Shown here in pieces: positions 8,279-17,468 of a DNA stretch of 64,000 bases. Where the stretch lies: positions 62,001 through 126,000 of the forward strand of contig NZ_JAXMIH010000011.1 in the NCBI RefSeq assembly GCF_034366625.1. The letters are read 5' to 3'. Position numbers and translations under genes: made by a program. How positions within the stretch are numbered: the stretch's first letter is position 1; every line of letters begins with the position of its first letter. The stretch comes from Prosthecobacter sp. Lineage in GTDB: Bacteria; Verrucomicrobiota; Verrucomicrobiia; Verrucomicrobiales; Verrucomicrobiaceae. The notes below the pieces were generated by a model, which was not told where the DNA came from, searched no databases, and saw only the letters and a list, made by a program, of their open reading frames with translations.

Positions 8279-8737
8279 TCACTTTTTCTCCGGCCTTTTC
8301 AGCAACTCATGCGGTGCCGCCTCGATCTTGTCGCGGAAGCGCTGGGGGATCTCGATGGCCTTGAATTTGCCGGTGACGGGGTCTTTGCGGACACAGGCGG
8401 CGGTGATGCGGCCTTCGGCGGCGAGGACACCGTCGCTTTTCCAGAAGCGGATGAGGTGGCGGATGACCTTGTGGCGCACTTCCTCGACCAGCAGCTCGCA
8501 TTCAAACTCTTCCTCGAAACGCAGCGGGGCCATGTAGTCGCACGCGGCATGCACGCGGGGCCAGCCGACACGCTCGTCACCGTGCTCCGGCGGATCGACG
8601 ATGGAGAATCCGAGGCTGCGGAAGAACGCGTGCTCGACGCGCTCCATGTAGCGGAAGAAGTTGGCGAAATGGACGATGCCGGCCATGTCGGTGTCGGAGA
8701 AGTGGACGCGGTCGGAGCAGATGAAGCGGTGGGCCAT
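8279..8737 (-). CDS. hot-dog acyl-CoA thioesterase (4HBT/YbgC-like)
   Basis: The 152-aa single hot-dog domain opens with DRVHFSDTDMAGIVHFANFFRYMERVEH: the Asp in DTDMAG followed by VHFANFFRY is the catalytic and fold signature of the 4-hydroxybenzoyl-CoA thioesterase/YbgC family. Family enzymes hydrolyse acyl-CoA or aryl-CoA thioesters in the cytosol. Substrate unknown. It lies 31 bases downstream of the cysteine desulfurase gene on the same strand and overlaps the next small gene. Confidence 0.85.
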   Translation of the reverse strand: MAHRFICSDRVHFSDTDMAGIVHFANFFRYMERVEHAFFRSLGFSIVDPPEHGDERVGWPRVHAACDYMAPLRFEEEFECELLVEEVRHKVIRHLIRFWKSDGVLAAEGRITAACVRKDPVTGKFKAIEIPQRFRDKIEAAPHELLKRPEKK

Positions 8738-8768
8738 GGCGGCTGGGTCGGGAGTTGAGGGTGATGGG

Positions 8769-9938
8769 TTATGAAGAGATCACCATGCTGTCATCGCCGC
8801 GTTCGGCACGCATTTTGTGCGCGGCGTCGATCACGGCATGGGCGGCGGTTTCGGCCTCGGCCTTGGTGTTGAAGCGGTGGAAGGAAAAACGCAGGGTGCA
8901 GGCGGCGTCGCGGGCGCTGATGCCCATCACCTCAAGAACATGGGAGGGATGCAATGCCCCGGTGTGGCAGGCGGCACCGGCGGAGCAGGCGATGCCGGCT
9001 GCTTCCAGCAGGATGAGCATGCCTGCGGAGTCGATCTCGGGCAGGCAGAACGAGCTCGTCGTGTGCAAACGGTGCGTGCGGCAGCCGTGAATGCGCATGT
9101 CCGACAAAGCGGCATGGACAAGGTGCTCAAAGCGGTCGCGCATGGAGTGGAGGCGGGTCTTGGTGCCGTCGTCGAGATGGTGGCGGGCGAGTTCGGCGGC
9201 TTTGCCGAGGGCGACGATGCCGGGGACATTTTCCGTGCCGCTGCGGCGCTCGTTTTCTTGCCCGCCGCCGATGATCAACGGCTCAAAACGCACACGCTGG
9301 CTGACGTAAAGCGCGCCGACACCTTTTGGCGCATACATCTTATGTCCGCTGAGGCTGAGAAAATCGACAGACACCGTTCGGACATCGAGGTGAATTTTTC
9401 CTGCGGCCTGCACAGCGTCCGTATGCACCAGCGCGCCAGCGGCATGTGCAATGCCGACGATTTCGCTCATCGGAGCGATGACACCCGTCTCGTTGTTCAC
9501 CCACATGATAGAAACGAGCGCAGTGATGCCGGGGCGGACGAGCGCACGCAGCGCGTCGAGATCAACGCGACCGTCGTGATGCACGGGCACGCGGACGACC
9601 TTGCCGCCATGCGCCTCCCAGCGGCGGGCGGATTCAATCACAGCGGGATGCTCCGTGCCGGTGATGACGAGTTCCGGCTTTCCCGGCCACAGAGAGCGCA
9701 CCGAGGCATGCACGGCACTGATCGACTCTGTGCCGCCGCTGGTGAAGATGATCTCCGCCGGTCCAGCGCCGAGAAGGGCCGCCACCTCGTTGCGTGCCTG
9801 CTCGATGGCCCGGCGCACGACGCGCCCGCCGGAGTAGCCGGCAGAGGGATTGGCAAAGTGCTCGCGCAAAAACGGCAACATCGCCTCCAGCACGGCTGGA
9901 TCGACGGGCGTGGTGGCGTTGGCGTCGAGGTAGATCAC
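8769..9938 (-). CDS. cysteine desulfurase (NifS/IscS family)
   Basis: This 389-aa PLP enzyme takes sulfur from cysteine as a protein persulfide for Fe-S cluster and thio-cofactor synthesis. It begins MIYLDANATTPVDP, carries SGGTES for cofactor binding, HTDAVQAAGK, the PLP lysine in LSGHKMYAPKG near residue 205, and the mobile-loop catalytic cysteine in CSAGAACHTGALHPSHVL near 325. The short loop is that of the NifS-like/IscS group. No iscU or iscA scaffold gene is adjacent, so which assembly pathway it feeds is not shown. It is divergent from serS across 86 bases that must hold both promoters. Confidence 0.92.
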   Translation of the reverse strand: MIYLDANATTPVDPAVLEAMLPFLREHFANPSAGYSGGRVVRRAIEQARNEVAALLGAGPAEIIFTSGGTESISAVHASVRSLWPGKPELVITGTEHPAVIESARRWEAHGGKVVRVPVHHDGRVDLDALRALVRPGITALVSIMWVNNETGVIAPMSEIVGIAHAAGALVHTDAVQAAGKIHLDVRTVSVDFLSLSGHKMYAPKGVGALYVSQRVRFEPLIIGGGQENERRSGTENVPGIVALGKAAELARHHLDDGTKTRLHSMRDRFEHLVHAALSDMRIHGCRTHRLHTTSSFCLPEIDSAGMLILLEAAGIACSAGAACHTGALHPSHVLEVMGISARDAACTLRFSFHRFNTKAEAETAAHAVIDAAHKMRAERGDDSMVISS

Positions 9939-10024
9939 GGCGTGATGTTCGGGCTGCCACCCCTGCTGTCAATGCTCCTTCCCGCACTCGACAAGCCGCA
10001 CACTCCCGCTAACCTCCGCCGCCT

Positions 10025-11296
10025 ATGCTCGACATCCGCCTCATTCGCGACAATCCAGATTCGGTCAAACAGCGCCTCGCCAATCGCAGCGGCGATTTTG
10101 CGTCCCTGGTCGATGAAGTGCTGGCGATCGACACACAGCGGCGCGCGGCGGAGACGGAACGGCAGAAATTGCAGAGCGACCGCAACCGCATCAGCAAGGA
10201 GATCGGCATCGCGAAGAAGAACGGCCAGGACACCAGCGCCATTGAGGCGGAGGTGCGCGGGATTGGCAGCCGCATCGAGGAGATCGGTCGCGAGGCCGAT
10301 GTGGCGGATGCGCTTCAGCGTGATCTGCTGTTGAGCATTCCCAATTTGCCGCATGAGGCTTGTCCGGTTGGCAGCACTGCGGAGGAGAATCCCGAAGTGC
10401 GCGTGTGGGGTGTGAAGCCGTCGCATGCGTTTCAGCCGAAGGATCACACGGTGCTCGGTGCCGCGCTGGGCATCCTCGATTTCGAAGCCGGCGCGAAGAT
10501 CACGGGCAGTGCGTTTGTGGTGTATCGCGGTGCTGGCGCTCGTTTGGAACGCGCCTTGATCAGCTTCCTGCTCGATCTGCACACGACGCAGCACGGCTAT
10601 CTTGAAATCAGTCCGCCGCTGCTGGTGAAGGCGGAGTGCCTTGTCGGCACCGGTCAGTTGCCGAAGTTTGGCGATCAGGTCTATCACAGCGCGGAAGACG
10701 ATCTGTATCTCATTCCGACCGCCGAAGTGCCAGTGACGAATCTGCATCGTGATGAAATCCTGCCGCTGGAGAAGCTGCCGATCAATTACGCGGCCTACAC
10801 ACCTTGCTTCCGTCGTGAGGCTGGCAGCGCCGGTCTCGGCACGCGCGGTTTGATTCGCATGCATCAGTTCGACAAGGTGGAGCTGGTGAAAATCACCACG
10901 CCGGAGACGAGCATGGCCGAATTGGAGAGTCTGACGGGCAATGCCGAAAAGGTGCTGCAGCTTCTCGGCCTGCATTATCGCGTGATCGAGCTTTGCACCG
11001 GCGACATCGGCTTTGGTTCGGCCAAGACCTACGACATCGAGGTCTGGGCGCCGGGGCAGGGAACGTACCTCGAAGTTTCGAGCTGCTCGAACTTCGGCGA
11101 CTACCAGGCCCGCCGCATGAACCTGCGCTACAAGGACGAAAACGGCAAAAACCGCATCCCGCACACGCTGAACGGCTCCGGCACGGCCCTGGCACGTTTG
11201 TTCGTGGCGTTGGTCGAAACGTATCAGCAGGCGGATGGAACGATTTTGATTCCTGAAGTCCTGCGTGGTCACTTTGGCTCCGAGAAGATCGGCTGA
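10025..11296 (+). CDS. serS: seryl-tRNA synthetase
   Basis: This 423-aa class II synthetase charges tRNA-Ser (and tRNA-Sec). It starts [18 protein letters not shown], with the N-terminal coiled-coil arm at about 25-105, motif 2 [20 protein letters not shown], and motif 3 [20 protein letters not shown]. Length and order are those of ordinary bacterial SerRS. ATG 10025 gives the canonical N-terminus. It is followed after 5 bases by a secreted protease gene. Confidence 0.97.
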   Translation: MLDIRLIRDNPDSVKQRLANRSGDFASLVDEVLAIDTQRRAAETERQKLQSDRNRISKEIGIAKKNGQDTSAIEAEVRGIGSRIEEIGREADVADALQRDLLLSIPNLPHEACPVGSTAEENPEVRVWGVKPSHAFQPKDHTVLGAALGILDFEAGAKITGSAFVVYRGAGARLERALISFLLDLHTTQHGYLEISPPLLVKAECLVGTGQLPKFGDQVYHSAEDDLYLIPTAEVPVTNLHRDEILPLEKLPINYAAYTPCFRREAGSAGLGTRGLIRMHQFDKVELVKITTPETSMAELESLTGNAEKVLQLLGLHYRVIELCTGDIGFGSAKTYDIEVWAPGQGTYLEVSSCSNFGDYQARRMNLRYKDENGKNRIPHTLNGSGTALARLFVALVETYQQADGTILIPEVLRGHFGSEKIG

Positions 11297-11301
11297 TCGT
11301 C

Positions 11302-12240
11302 ATGAAAATCGTCTGCATGCTCACCTTCATGCTGGTTTCGGCCGGCATTGCTGGAGCACAGGCTCCAGGGGTGCCGGTGTATGCCGAAGGGCGTGGATCG
11401 CGACCCAACGCGGTCCTGATGGAGCAGGCGAAGAAGTTGCAGGGCGAATCTGCCTTGCTCTCGCTCACGAAAGTGACGGAGCAGTCAAAACAAACGACTT
11501 GTTCTCTCAATTTGCCTGCCGCGGACACGCAGCCGCTCGCGCCGCGCGAGCGCTGGCAGCGCGCAAGGATGTCGCACATCCGCGTCGGCGCGTTTTTCCT
11601 GTGCTCGAAGTGCGAACGCTGGCATCTCGATCTCGCGGGCGGTTACGCCATCACTGCGGACGGTGCTGTAGCGACGTGCGCGCATGTCATCGCGCCGCCG
11701 CCGAACTTGAAGGAAGGCTGGCTCGTGGCAGTCACGGAGGACGATGTGCTGCTACCTGTCACCGAAGTGCTCGCCTGCAACAACGGCACCGACTGCGCCA
11801 TCATCCGCGTGAAGTCAGACAAGCCGCTCACACCGCTGCCGCTGGGCTTTGATGTGAGTCCAGGGGATCCGGTGTGGTGCTTCAGTGATCCGAGCGGCAA
11901 ACGCGGCTATTTCAGCGAGGGCATCGTGAGCCGTTTTGTGAAGCGGCCCTTCATGCGGAAAAAAGAGGCGGAGAAACTGCCCGAAGGTGCGGAAATGCCG
12001 ACTCCCGTATGGCTGGAGACCACGACGGATTGGGCGCCGGGATCGAGTGGGTCGGCGGTGATCGACCAATTTGGCAACTGCGTCGGCCACGTCTCTGAAA
12101 TCCAGTCCGTGCTCGAAGATCCGCTGCCGGTGCGCAAAAAAGGCGTGAACAGCACCGCCAGCCAGCAACGCGGCACGCTGATCATTTTCCATCAGGCCAT
12201 CGCGGCTGGGGAGATCAAGGCGCTGGTGAGAAAACCTTGA
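11302..12240 (+). CDS. secreted trypsin-like serine protease
   Basis: The 312-aa protein has a signal peptide (MKIVCMLTFMLVSAGIAGAQA) and a trypsin-like domain with visible triad candidates: His128 in TCAHVI, Asp164 in GTDCAIIRV, and Ser249 in APGSSGSAV. A CSKCERWH cluster (Cys101, Cys104) just before the domain may bind metal or form a disulfide. No PDZ domain is present, unlike DegP. It is probably periplasmic or extracellular. The spacing to serS (5 bases) suggests readthrough from that promoter. Confidence 0.8.
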   Translation: MKIVCMLTFMLVSAGIAGAQAPGVPVYAEGRGSRPNAVLMEQAKKLQGESALLSLTKVTEQSKQTTCSLNLPAADTQPLAPRERWQRARMSHIRVGAFFLCSKCERWHLDLAGGYAITADGAVATCAHVIAPPPNLKEGWLVAVTEDDVLLPVTEVLACNNGTDCAIIRVKSDKPLTPLPLGFDVSPGDPVWCFSDPSGKRGYFSEGIVSRFVKRPFMRKKEAEKLPEGAEMPTPVWLETTTDWAPGSSGSAVIDQFGNCVGHVSEIQSVLEDPLPVRKKGVNSTASQQRGTLIIFHQAIAAGEIKALVRKP

Positions 12241-12283
12241 GCTGTCCGCGCAACTTTCGCGTGCTGCGGACATTCACTCGGCC

Positions 12284-14143
12284 ATGAGACTCGTGCCCAT
12301 CGCCATCGTTCTTTGCTATGTCGCTTCCGCCTTTGCCCAGACTGCGGGCGTGAAATCGCATCGCGACTTGGTTTACGTCGAGGGCGGGCACGAACGGCAC
12401 AAACTTGATCTCTACTTGCCTGAGAAAGCAGTCGGGCCGCTGCCGCTCATCATCTGGGTGCATGGCGGCGGCTGGCAAAACGGCAGCAAGGATGGCTGCC
12501 CGCCGCTGCGTGGCGGTTACCTTGAGCGCGGTTATGCGGTGGCGAGCATCAATTATCGCCTCAGTGGCCACGCGGTGTTTCCGGCGCAGATCGAGGACTG
12601 CAAGGCGGCGATTCGTTGGCTGCGTGCGCATGCGAAGGAATATGGTCTCGACACGAAGCGCTTCGGCGTGTGGGGCAGTTCGGCAGGCGGGCATCTCGTG
12701 GCGCTGATCGGCACAAGCGGCGATGTGAAGGAGTTCGACGTGGGCGCGAATCTGGATCAATCCAGCCGCGTGCAGGCGGTGTGCGATTACTTTGGACCGA
12801 CGGACTTCACTGTGTTCGTCACCACGCCGGGTTATGAGAGCCATGCGACAGATTCCTCTCCCGAAGCGAAACTCATCGGCGGCGCGGTGATGCAGAACAA
12901 GGACAAGGCCGCCCGCGTGAACTCGATCACCTATGTCAGCAAAGACGATCCGCCTTTTCTTATCGTGCATGGCGACAAAGATCCCACCGTGCCCATCAAT
13001 CAAAGCCAGCTCTTGTTTGAGGCGCTCAAGAAGTCGGAGGTGAGCGCGCATTTTCACACGATTCATGGCGCAGGCCACGGCGGGCCGGGTTTCGCGGGCC
13101 AGGATATCGACGAGATGGTCAGCACGTTCTTTGACCAGAAACTCAAGAGCAGTGATACCAAGACCGAAGCGCTCAGGACAGAGAACACGACTGATGCGGC
13201 GATGAAGGAACGCGATCCGCGCAAGGGGATGCCGCCCGCCGGTGCGCGACGCGGCATTCCCTGGGAAGCGATCTCCAGCCGAGATGACAAGAACAAGGAC
13301 GGCAAGGTCAGCCAGGACGAGTTCAGCGGTCCGCCGCCGCTTTTTCAACGCCTCGACAAAAATGGTGATGGCATGCTGACACGTGAAGAACATGAAGGCA
13401 TTCAAGCATCACCGCAGGCTCCAGCACCAGATGTGAGCAAACCAAATGCCGCGATGAAAGGCTTTCAACTCGACGGCGAGCGCTGGACCTATCGCGATGG
13501 CGATTTCGCCATGGATGGCATCTTGTTGAAACCGGAGGGCAGGGGGCCGTTTCCAGCGGTGCTCATCAGCCATGGCATGGGCGGCAATGCGCAGAGCTTT
13601 GGGATGATGAAGGCGCGTGACATGGTGAAATGGGGCATGGTGTGCATCGCGCCGAATTACACGCATGCCGGTGCCGGAGGAGACCGCGCAAAGTTCGGTG
13701 CGAGCGCTGAAAACATCCTCCGTGCGAGCACCTGTCTCGATATTTTGCGCACGATGCCCGAAGTCGATGCCACGCGCCTCGCCGCCTACGGGCACAGCAT
13801 GGGCGGCTTCGTCACCATCGGCCTCGCATCGACGAAAGTGGATGCGGTGAAGGCCGCTGCGATCACCGGCAGCGGCATTTCTCCACAAGCGGGCTATGCG
13901 GCTCCTGCCACCGATGCAGCGGCGAAAATTCGCGTGCCGTTTCTCATGCTGCATGGCAGCAATGACACCACCGTGCGCCCAGAGCAGTCCGCAGCACTCA
14001 AGCAGGTGCTCGACAAGAACAAGGTGGCCAACGACCGCCTCGTCGCCGACGGGCAGGGACATCCCATCGATCAGACCATGCGCGACGAGGTCTTCCGGCT
14101 CATCCGCGAGTGGTTCACGAAGCATGGCGTGCTCAAGCCATGA
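12284..14143 (+). CDS. exported double alpha/beta hydrolase with central EF-hands
   Basis: The 619-aa protein has a signal peptide (cleavage near FAQ), then a BD-FAE/esterase-type hydrolase: oxyanion HGGGW at 60-64, nucleophile Ser132 in GSSAGG, Asp232 in HGDKDPTVP, His264 in GAGHGG. Residues 331-370 carry two EF-hand loops (DDKNKDGKVSQDE and DKNGDGMLTREE). A second, dienelactone-hydrolase-like domain fills about 395-619: SHGMGG, Ser504 in YGHSMGG, Asp near 556 in HGSNDTTV, His near 595 in GQGHPID. Both domains keep complete triads. Calcium through the EF-hands may brace or regulate the two active sites. Likely periplasmic carbohydrate-ester or related ester hydrolysis; substrate unknown. Confidence 0.8.
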   Translation: MRLVPIAIVLCYVASAFAQTAGVKSHRDLVYVEGGHERHKLDLYLPEKAVGPLPLIIWVHGGGWQNGSKDGCPPLRGGYLERGYAVASINYRLSGHAVFPAQIEDCKAAIRWLRAHAKEYGLDTKRFGVWGSSAGGHLVALIGTSGDVKEFDVGANLDQSSRVQAVCDYFGPTDFTVFVTTPGYESHATDSSPEAKLIGGAVMQNKDKAARVNSITYVSKDDPPFLIVHGDKDPTVPINQSQLLFEALKKSEVSAHFHTIHGAGHGGPGFAGQDIDEMVSTFFDQKLKSSDTKTEALRTENTTDAAMKERDPRKGMPPAGARRGIPWEAISSRDDKNKDGKVSQDEFSGPPPLFQRLDKNGDGMLTREEHEGIQASPQAPAPDVSKPNAAMKGFQLDGERWTYRDGDFAMDGILLKPEGRGPFPAVLISHGMGGNAQSFGMMKARDMVKWGMVCIAPNYTHAGAGGDRAKFGASAENILRASTCLDILRTMPEVDATRLAAYGHSMGGFVTIGLASTKVDAVKAAAITGSGISPQAGYAAPATDAAAKIRVPFLMLHGSNDTTVRPEQSAALKQVLDKNKVANDRLVADGQGHPIDQTMRDEVFRLIREWFTKHGVLKP

Positions 14144-14227
14144 AGCCTTTTGGGCTGCCTGACGGGTCGAGATTTAGCTTCCCAAGCGATTTTTGAACCG
14201 TTAACATGGCTGAACTTCCAACAGACC

Positions 14228-15184
14228 ATGCACCAGCCACGAATCTCTCTCGTCACGGTTGCTCTTATGAGCACGGTCATTTCCGCGAAACTTCACGCTG
14301 AAGGCGATTGGAGCGTGAAAAGCGCGGAACGGCCCAAGGTCGCGATCTACGCCGAGGATGTGACGGTGGACGGCACGCGGCGGCCTGACCTGGGCCGGGC
14401 GCTGGCGGACAGCCTCAGCACGACCTTGCTGCGCCGCGGTCAGGTGCGCGTATTCAATCTCACCACTGAGGAAACGAAGTCTGGCACGCAAACGCTTGCG
14501 ACAACAAAGGACGCAGAGCGCAAGGAGCCTGTGCTGGACAAGGACATCGATTACCTGCTGACCTTCAATCTGTTCTCGAGCACCAACGAGCATCGCCTCA
14601 CGATCAAGAAGACACACGTCGCGTCGTCCGAACTGATCGACTCCCACCAGTTCTTCACCTATGGCCGCGTGAGCGATGTGTTCTCGATGGTAAGCAAGAT
14701 CGCTGATCGTGTCGATCCGCTGCCTGTGCGCTACGCGTTTCCGGCCACGCAGTCGCCTGCAGCCATCCGTGCGGCGCAGCCTGATCCGCTGCCTAAACAA
14801 ACGTTCTGGGCCGGAGATTATACCAACCCGGCCAGCCCGGCCTATGACCCCTGGCGTGCCAACTTGGCGGTGCAGTATGATCTCAAGAATGTACCGAAGG
14901 CGCTGATCTACCGCGAGCTTGGTTCCATCCAGCACATCGACAACATCTGGAAGTTCACCATCGTGCAACCGGTCAAGGGCGTGCAACTGCGCACCAATGA
15001 TCCACTTCACGTGCTCTACGATGAAGGCGATGTGTACGCGAACCTCCGTGTCGGCACGGTTGAAAAAAACGGTGCCGTCGCCGATTACGGTGGCAGAACG
15101 CCGGAACATCATCCGCTGTTCAAGGGCGACAAGGTCTTCGGCTGGCACACGCCGCCGTCAGAGAAGGCGGAGAACGCGAAGTAG
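14228..15184 (+). CDS. exported protein with CsgG/LpoB-like N-terminal domain, function unknown
   Basis: The 318-aa protein from ATG 14228 begins with a signal peptide (RISLVTVALMSTVISAKLHA). Residues about 35-150 (KVAIYAEDVTVDG, RALADSLSTTLLRRGQVRVFN) fit the pattern of CsgG/LpoB-type domains, which read as conserved start, helix, and a statement about activity at the outer membrane. The second half (about 205-310) looks beta-rich, with NDPLHVLYDEGDVYANLRVG resembling an SH3-like barrel. There is no lipobox cysteine. The frame is open from 14150, but ATG 14228 gives the exported form. No neighbour points to a specific role. Confidence 0.55.
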   Translation: MHQPRISLVTVALMSTVISAKLHAEGDWSVKSAERPKVAIYAEDVTVDGTRRPDLGRALADSLSTTLLRRGQVRVFNLTTEETKSGTQTLATTKDAERKEPVLDKDIDYLLTFNLFSSTNEHRLTIKKTHVASSELIDSHQFFTYGRVSDVFSMVSKIADRVDPLPVRYAFPATQSPAAIRAAQPDPLPKQTFWAGDYTNPASPAYDPWRANLAVQYDLKNVPKALIYRELGSIQHIDNIWKFTIVQPVKGVQLRTNDPLHVLYDEGDVYANLRVGTVEKNGAVADYGGRTPEHHPLFKGDKVFGWHTPPSEKAENAK

Positions 15185-15226
15185 GGTTGTAATGCCGTTG
15201 GTGCGGGCTATGAGCACTGCCGCATC

Positions 15227-16828
15227 ATGCTGCAGCTCTCCCAGGTTCTCCTTCCCGTCGATCATCGCGATGATGATCTGCGTGCTGCGGTGCTGAAACT
15301 GCTCGGTGTGCGCGATGACGAGGTGATCAGCCTCAAGGTGAAGCAGCGGGCGATTGATGCGCGGCGTGGTCATGTCGAGTTCAGCTTCACGCTGCTGGTC
15401 GAAGTGAAGGACGAGGTGCGGGTGCTGAAGCGCATCGGCAACAGTCCGCGCATCGGCCTGGCTGCCGATGAAACGTATCGCGAGATTGCCCGGCAGGTGG
15501 CGCATTCGCCGTCGTTACGGCCGGTGATCGTCGGCACCGGGCCGTGCGGCTTGTTTTGCGGCCTGCTGCTGGCGCGTGCGGGCCTCAAACCACTGCTGCT
15601 GGAGCGTGGCAAGGCGGCGGGCGATCGTGCGCGCGATGTGACCGGCTTTTGGCGACGTGGCTGGGATTTTAACGCCGAATCGAACGTGCAGTTTGGCGAA
15701 GGCGGTGCCGGAACCTTCTCGGATGGCAAGCTCTACACGCAGATTCGTGACCGCGAGCACCGCATCCCCTGGTTGCTGCGTGAAATGGTCGCCGCAGGCG
15801 CTCCCGAAGATATTTTGATCAAAAGCAGGCCGCACATCGGCACGGACCGGCTCATCAAGGTCGTGCGGCATGTGCGTGAGGAAATCATCGCCCTCGGTGG
15901 CGAGGTGCGTTTCGGCGCACGCGTGGCGGATGTGGTGATCGAGGACGGCGTGATGCGTGCCGTGACGCTGGCGGATGGCGCAACCATCGAAGGTTCGCGT
16001 TTCATCTTCGGCATCGGCCACAGCTCGCGAGACACGTTTTACATGCTGCACCGGCATGGCGTGCCGTTTGAGGCGAAACCGTTCTCCATCGGTGTGCGCA
16101 TCGAGCACCCGCAGCGTTTGATCGACCGTACGCTCTACGGCAAATGGGCCGGGGATGCGCGGCTTGGCTCCGCGCCCTACAAGTTTGTGGCGCACTGCGG
16201 TACGGGCCGCGCGGCCTATAGCTTCTGCATGTGTCCCGGTGGTCTCGTCGTCGCCGCCTCGTCCGAGCCGGGCATGATCGTGACCAACGGCATGAGCAGC
16301 TATGCGCGGGAGGAGGCGAACGCGAACAGCGGCTTCATGGTCGATGTGCGGCCCGCAGACATGCCGGCGGGTGATGTGCTGGCGGGGATCGAGTTTCAGC
16401 GCAGCATCGAGCGCCGTGCCTTCGTGCTCGGCGGCGGGAACTACCACGCGCCGGCGCAACTGCTGGGCGATTTGATGGCAGGACGTGCCTCCACCGGCCC
16501 AGGAACAGTCGCACCCTCCTATCAGCCCGGCGTGGTATGGACGGATCTACGCGAGTGTTTGCCCGAATACACGATTGAAACCATCCATGAGGCGATTCCG
16601 CGCATCAACAAGAGTCTGCCCGGCTTTGCGCTCGAAGATGCCGTGCTCACCGGCGTCGAAACCCGCAGTTCTTCTCCGGCACGCATTCCGCGTGATCCGC
16701 AGACGCTCGAATGCATCAGCGTGAAGCATTTTTATCCTGCGGGTGAAGGCGCGGGCTATGCCGGCGGCATCATTTCCGCCGCCGCAGACGGCATGCGCGT
16801 GGCCGAGGCGATTTTACGCGAGGGCTGA
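15227..16828 (+). CDS. FAD-dependent dehydrogenase (COG2509-like)
   Basis: The 533-aa protein has an N-terminal domain of about 95 residues, then a Rossmann FAD-binding motif PVIVGTGPCGLFCGLLLARAG, the ESNVQFGEGGAGTFSDGKL segment, and a C-terminal FAD-contacting PAGEGAGYAGGIISAAADG. These are hallmarks of the uncharacterised FAD-dependent dehydrogenase group annotated COG2509 in many bacteria. Electron donor and acceptor are unknown. Its 3' end overlaps the convergent phosphatase gene by 15 bases. Confidence 0.85.
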   Translation: MLQLSQVLLPVDHRDDDLRAAVLKLLGVRDDEVISLKVKQRAIDARRGHVEFSFTLLVEVKDEVRVLKRIGNSPRIGLAADETYREIARQVAHSPSLRPVIVGTGPCGLFCGLLLARAGLKPLLLERGKAAGDRARDVTGFWRRGWDFNAESNVQFGEGGAGTFSDGKLYTQIRDREHRIPWLLREMVAAGAPEDILIKSRPHIGTDRLIKVVRHVREEIIALGGEVRFGARVADVVIEDGVMRAVTLADGATIEGSRFIFGIGHSSRDTFYMLHRHGVPFEAKPFSIGVRIEHPQRLIDRTLYGKWAGDARLGSAPYKFVAHCGTGRAAYSFCMCPGGLVVAASSEPGMIVTNGMSSYAREEANANSGFMVDVRPADMPAGDVLAGIEFQRSIERRAFVLGGGNYHAPAQLLGDLMAGRASTGPGTVAPSYQPGVVWTDLRECLPEYTIETIHEAIPRINKSLPGFALEDAVLTGVETRSSSPARIPRDPQTLECISVKHFYPAGEGAGYAGGIISAAADGMRVAEAILREG

Positions 16829-17296
16829 GCGGATGTGCTGCAAAACGCCGCGGCAGCCGTCTTCGAGCAGATTGAGCACGTCTTCGAAGCCCTGCTCGCC
16901 GCCATAATAGGGATCGGGGACTTCGCTGGTATCGTGATCGGTGCAGAACTCGCAGAACAGGCGGATTTTGGAACCGAATTGCGATTCGCAGTCAAAGGAC
17001 CGGATTTCGCGCTGGTTCTGCTGATCCATGACGAGCACGAGGTCGTGCTCGCGCAGATCTTCTTCGCTGACCTGCCTGGCACGACTGCTGAGGTCGTAGC
17101 CCCGGTTTTGCGCGGCGCTGCGCATCCGCTGATCCGGCAGTTTGCCCGCATGCCAGCCGCCGGTGCCGGCGGAGCGGATGGCGACACGATCCGCCAGTCC
17201 CTCGGATTCAACCAAGGCACGCATGACGCCTTCTGCCGCAGGAGAGCGGCAGATGTTGCCCAGGCAGACAAAGAGAAGACGGAAAGGCTCGGCCAT
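16814..17296 (-). CDS. low-molecular-weight protein tyrosine phosphatase
   Basis: The 160-aa protein carries the P-loop CLGNICRS (nucleophile Cys11, Arg17) at its N-terminus and the general-acid loop VPDPYYGG near residue 128, the two signatures of LMW-PTPs. These cytosolic enzymes dephosphorylate phosphotyrosine; in bacteria they often oppose BY-kinases of polysaccharide export. No kinase or polysaccharide gene is adjacent, and arsenate reductase activity is a known alternative in this fold. It is divergent from citrate synthase. Confidence 0.9.
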   Translation of the reverse strand: MAEPFRLLFVCLGNICRSPAAEGVMRALVESEGLADRVAIRSAGTGGWHAGKLPDQRMRSAAQNRGYDLSSRARQVSEEDLREHDLVLVMDQQNQREIRSFDCESQFGSKIRLFCEFCTDHDTSEVPDPYYGGEQGFEDVLNLLEDGCRGVLQHIRSALA

Positions 17297-17346
17297 GCTT
17301 CGAGCTAGGCCAGTGATGACCGTTTCACAAGCCGAAAACCGCCCCG

Positions 17347-17377
17347 TCCACCGGGGATGCCGGGCATCCCCGGTGGA
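17347..17377. repeat. perfect 31-bp palindrome between divergent genes
   Basis: Positions 17347-17361 and 17363-17377 are exact reverse complements around a single central G (left arm TCCACCGGGGATGCC). It lies in the 172-base gap between the starts of the LMW phosphatase and citrate synthase genes, so it cannot terminate either. It may be a dispersed REP-like element or an operator; there is nothing to decide. Confidence 0.75.
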
Positions 17378-17468
17378 AGATTTCTTTGCCTGTAACTGAC
17401 TCTTTGGTTGAGCCGTAGTTTGTGCACGCTATCTGCTCTGAAACACCCAAACCCACGCCCCCACCGCC

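Noticed and set aside
8817..10334. 505-aa plus-strand frame opposite cysteine desulfurase and serS start
   Set aside because: Both real genes on the opposite or other frame have complete family signatures; this frame is compositionally biased.
16814..16828. possible frameshift where the FAD enzyme and the phosphatase overlap
   Set aside because: Both proteins end with intact C-terminal motifs; a 15-base convergent overlap is normal in this compact genome.
17408..17435. TTGAGC - TATCTG promoter for citrate synthase
   Set aside because: Both hexamers match poorly and the spacing is 16; not enough to list as a promoter.
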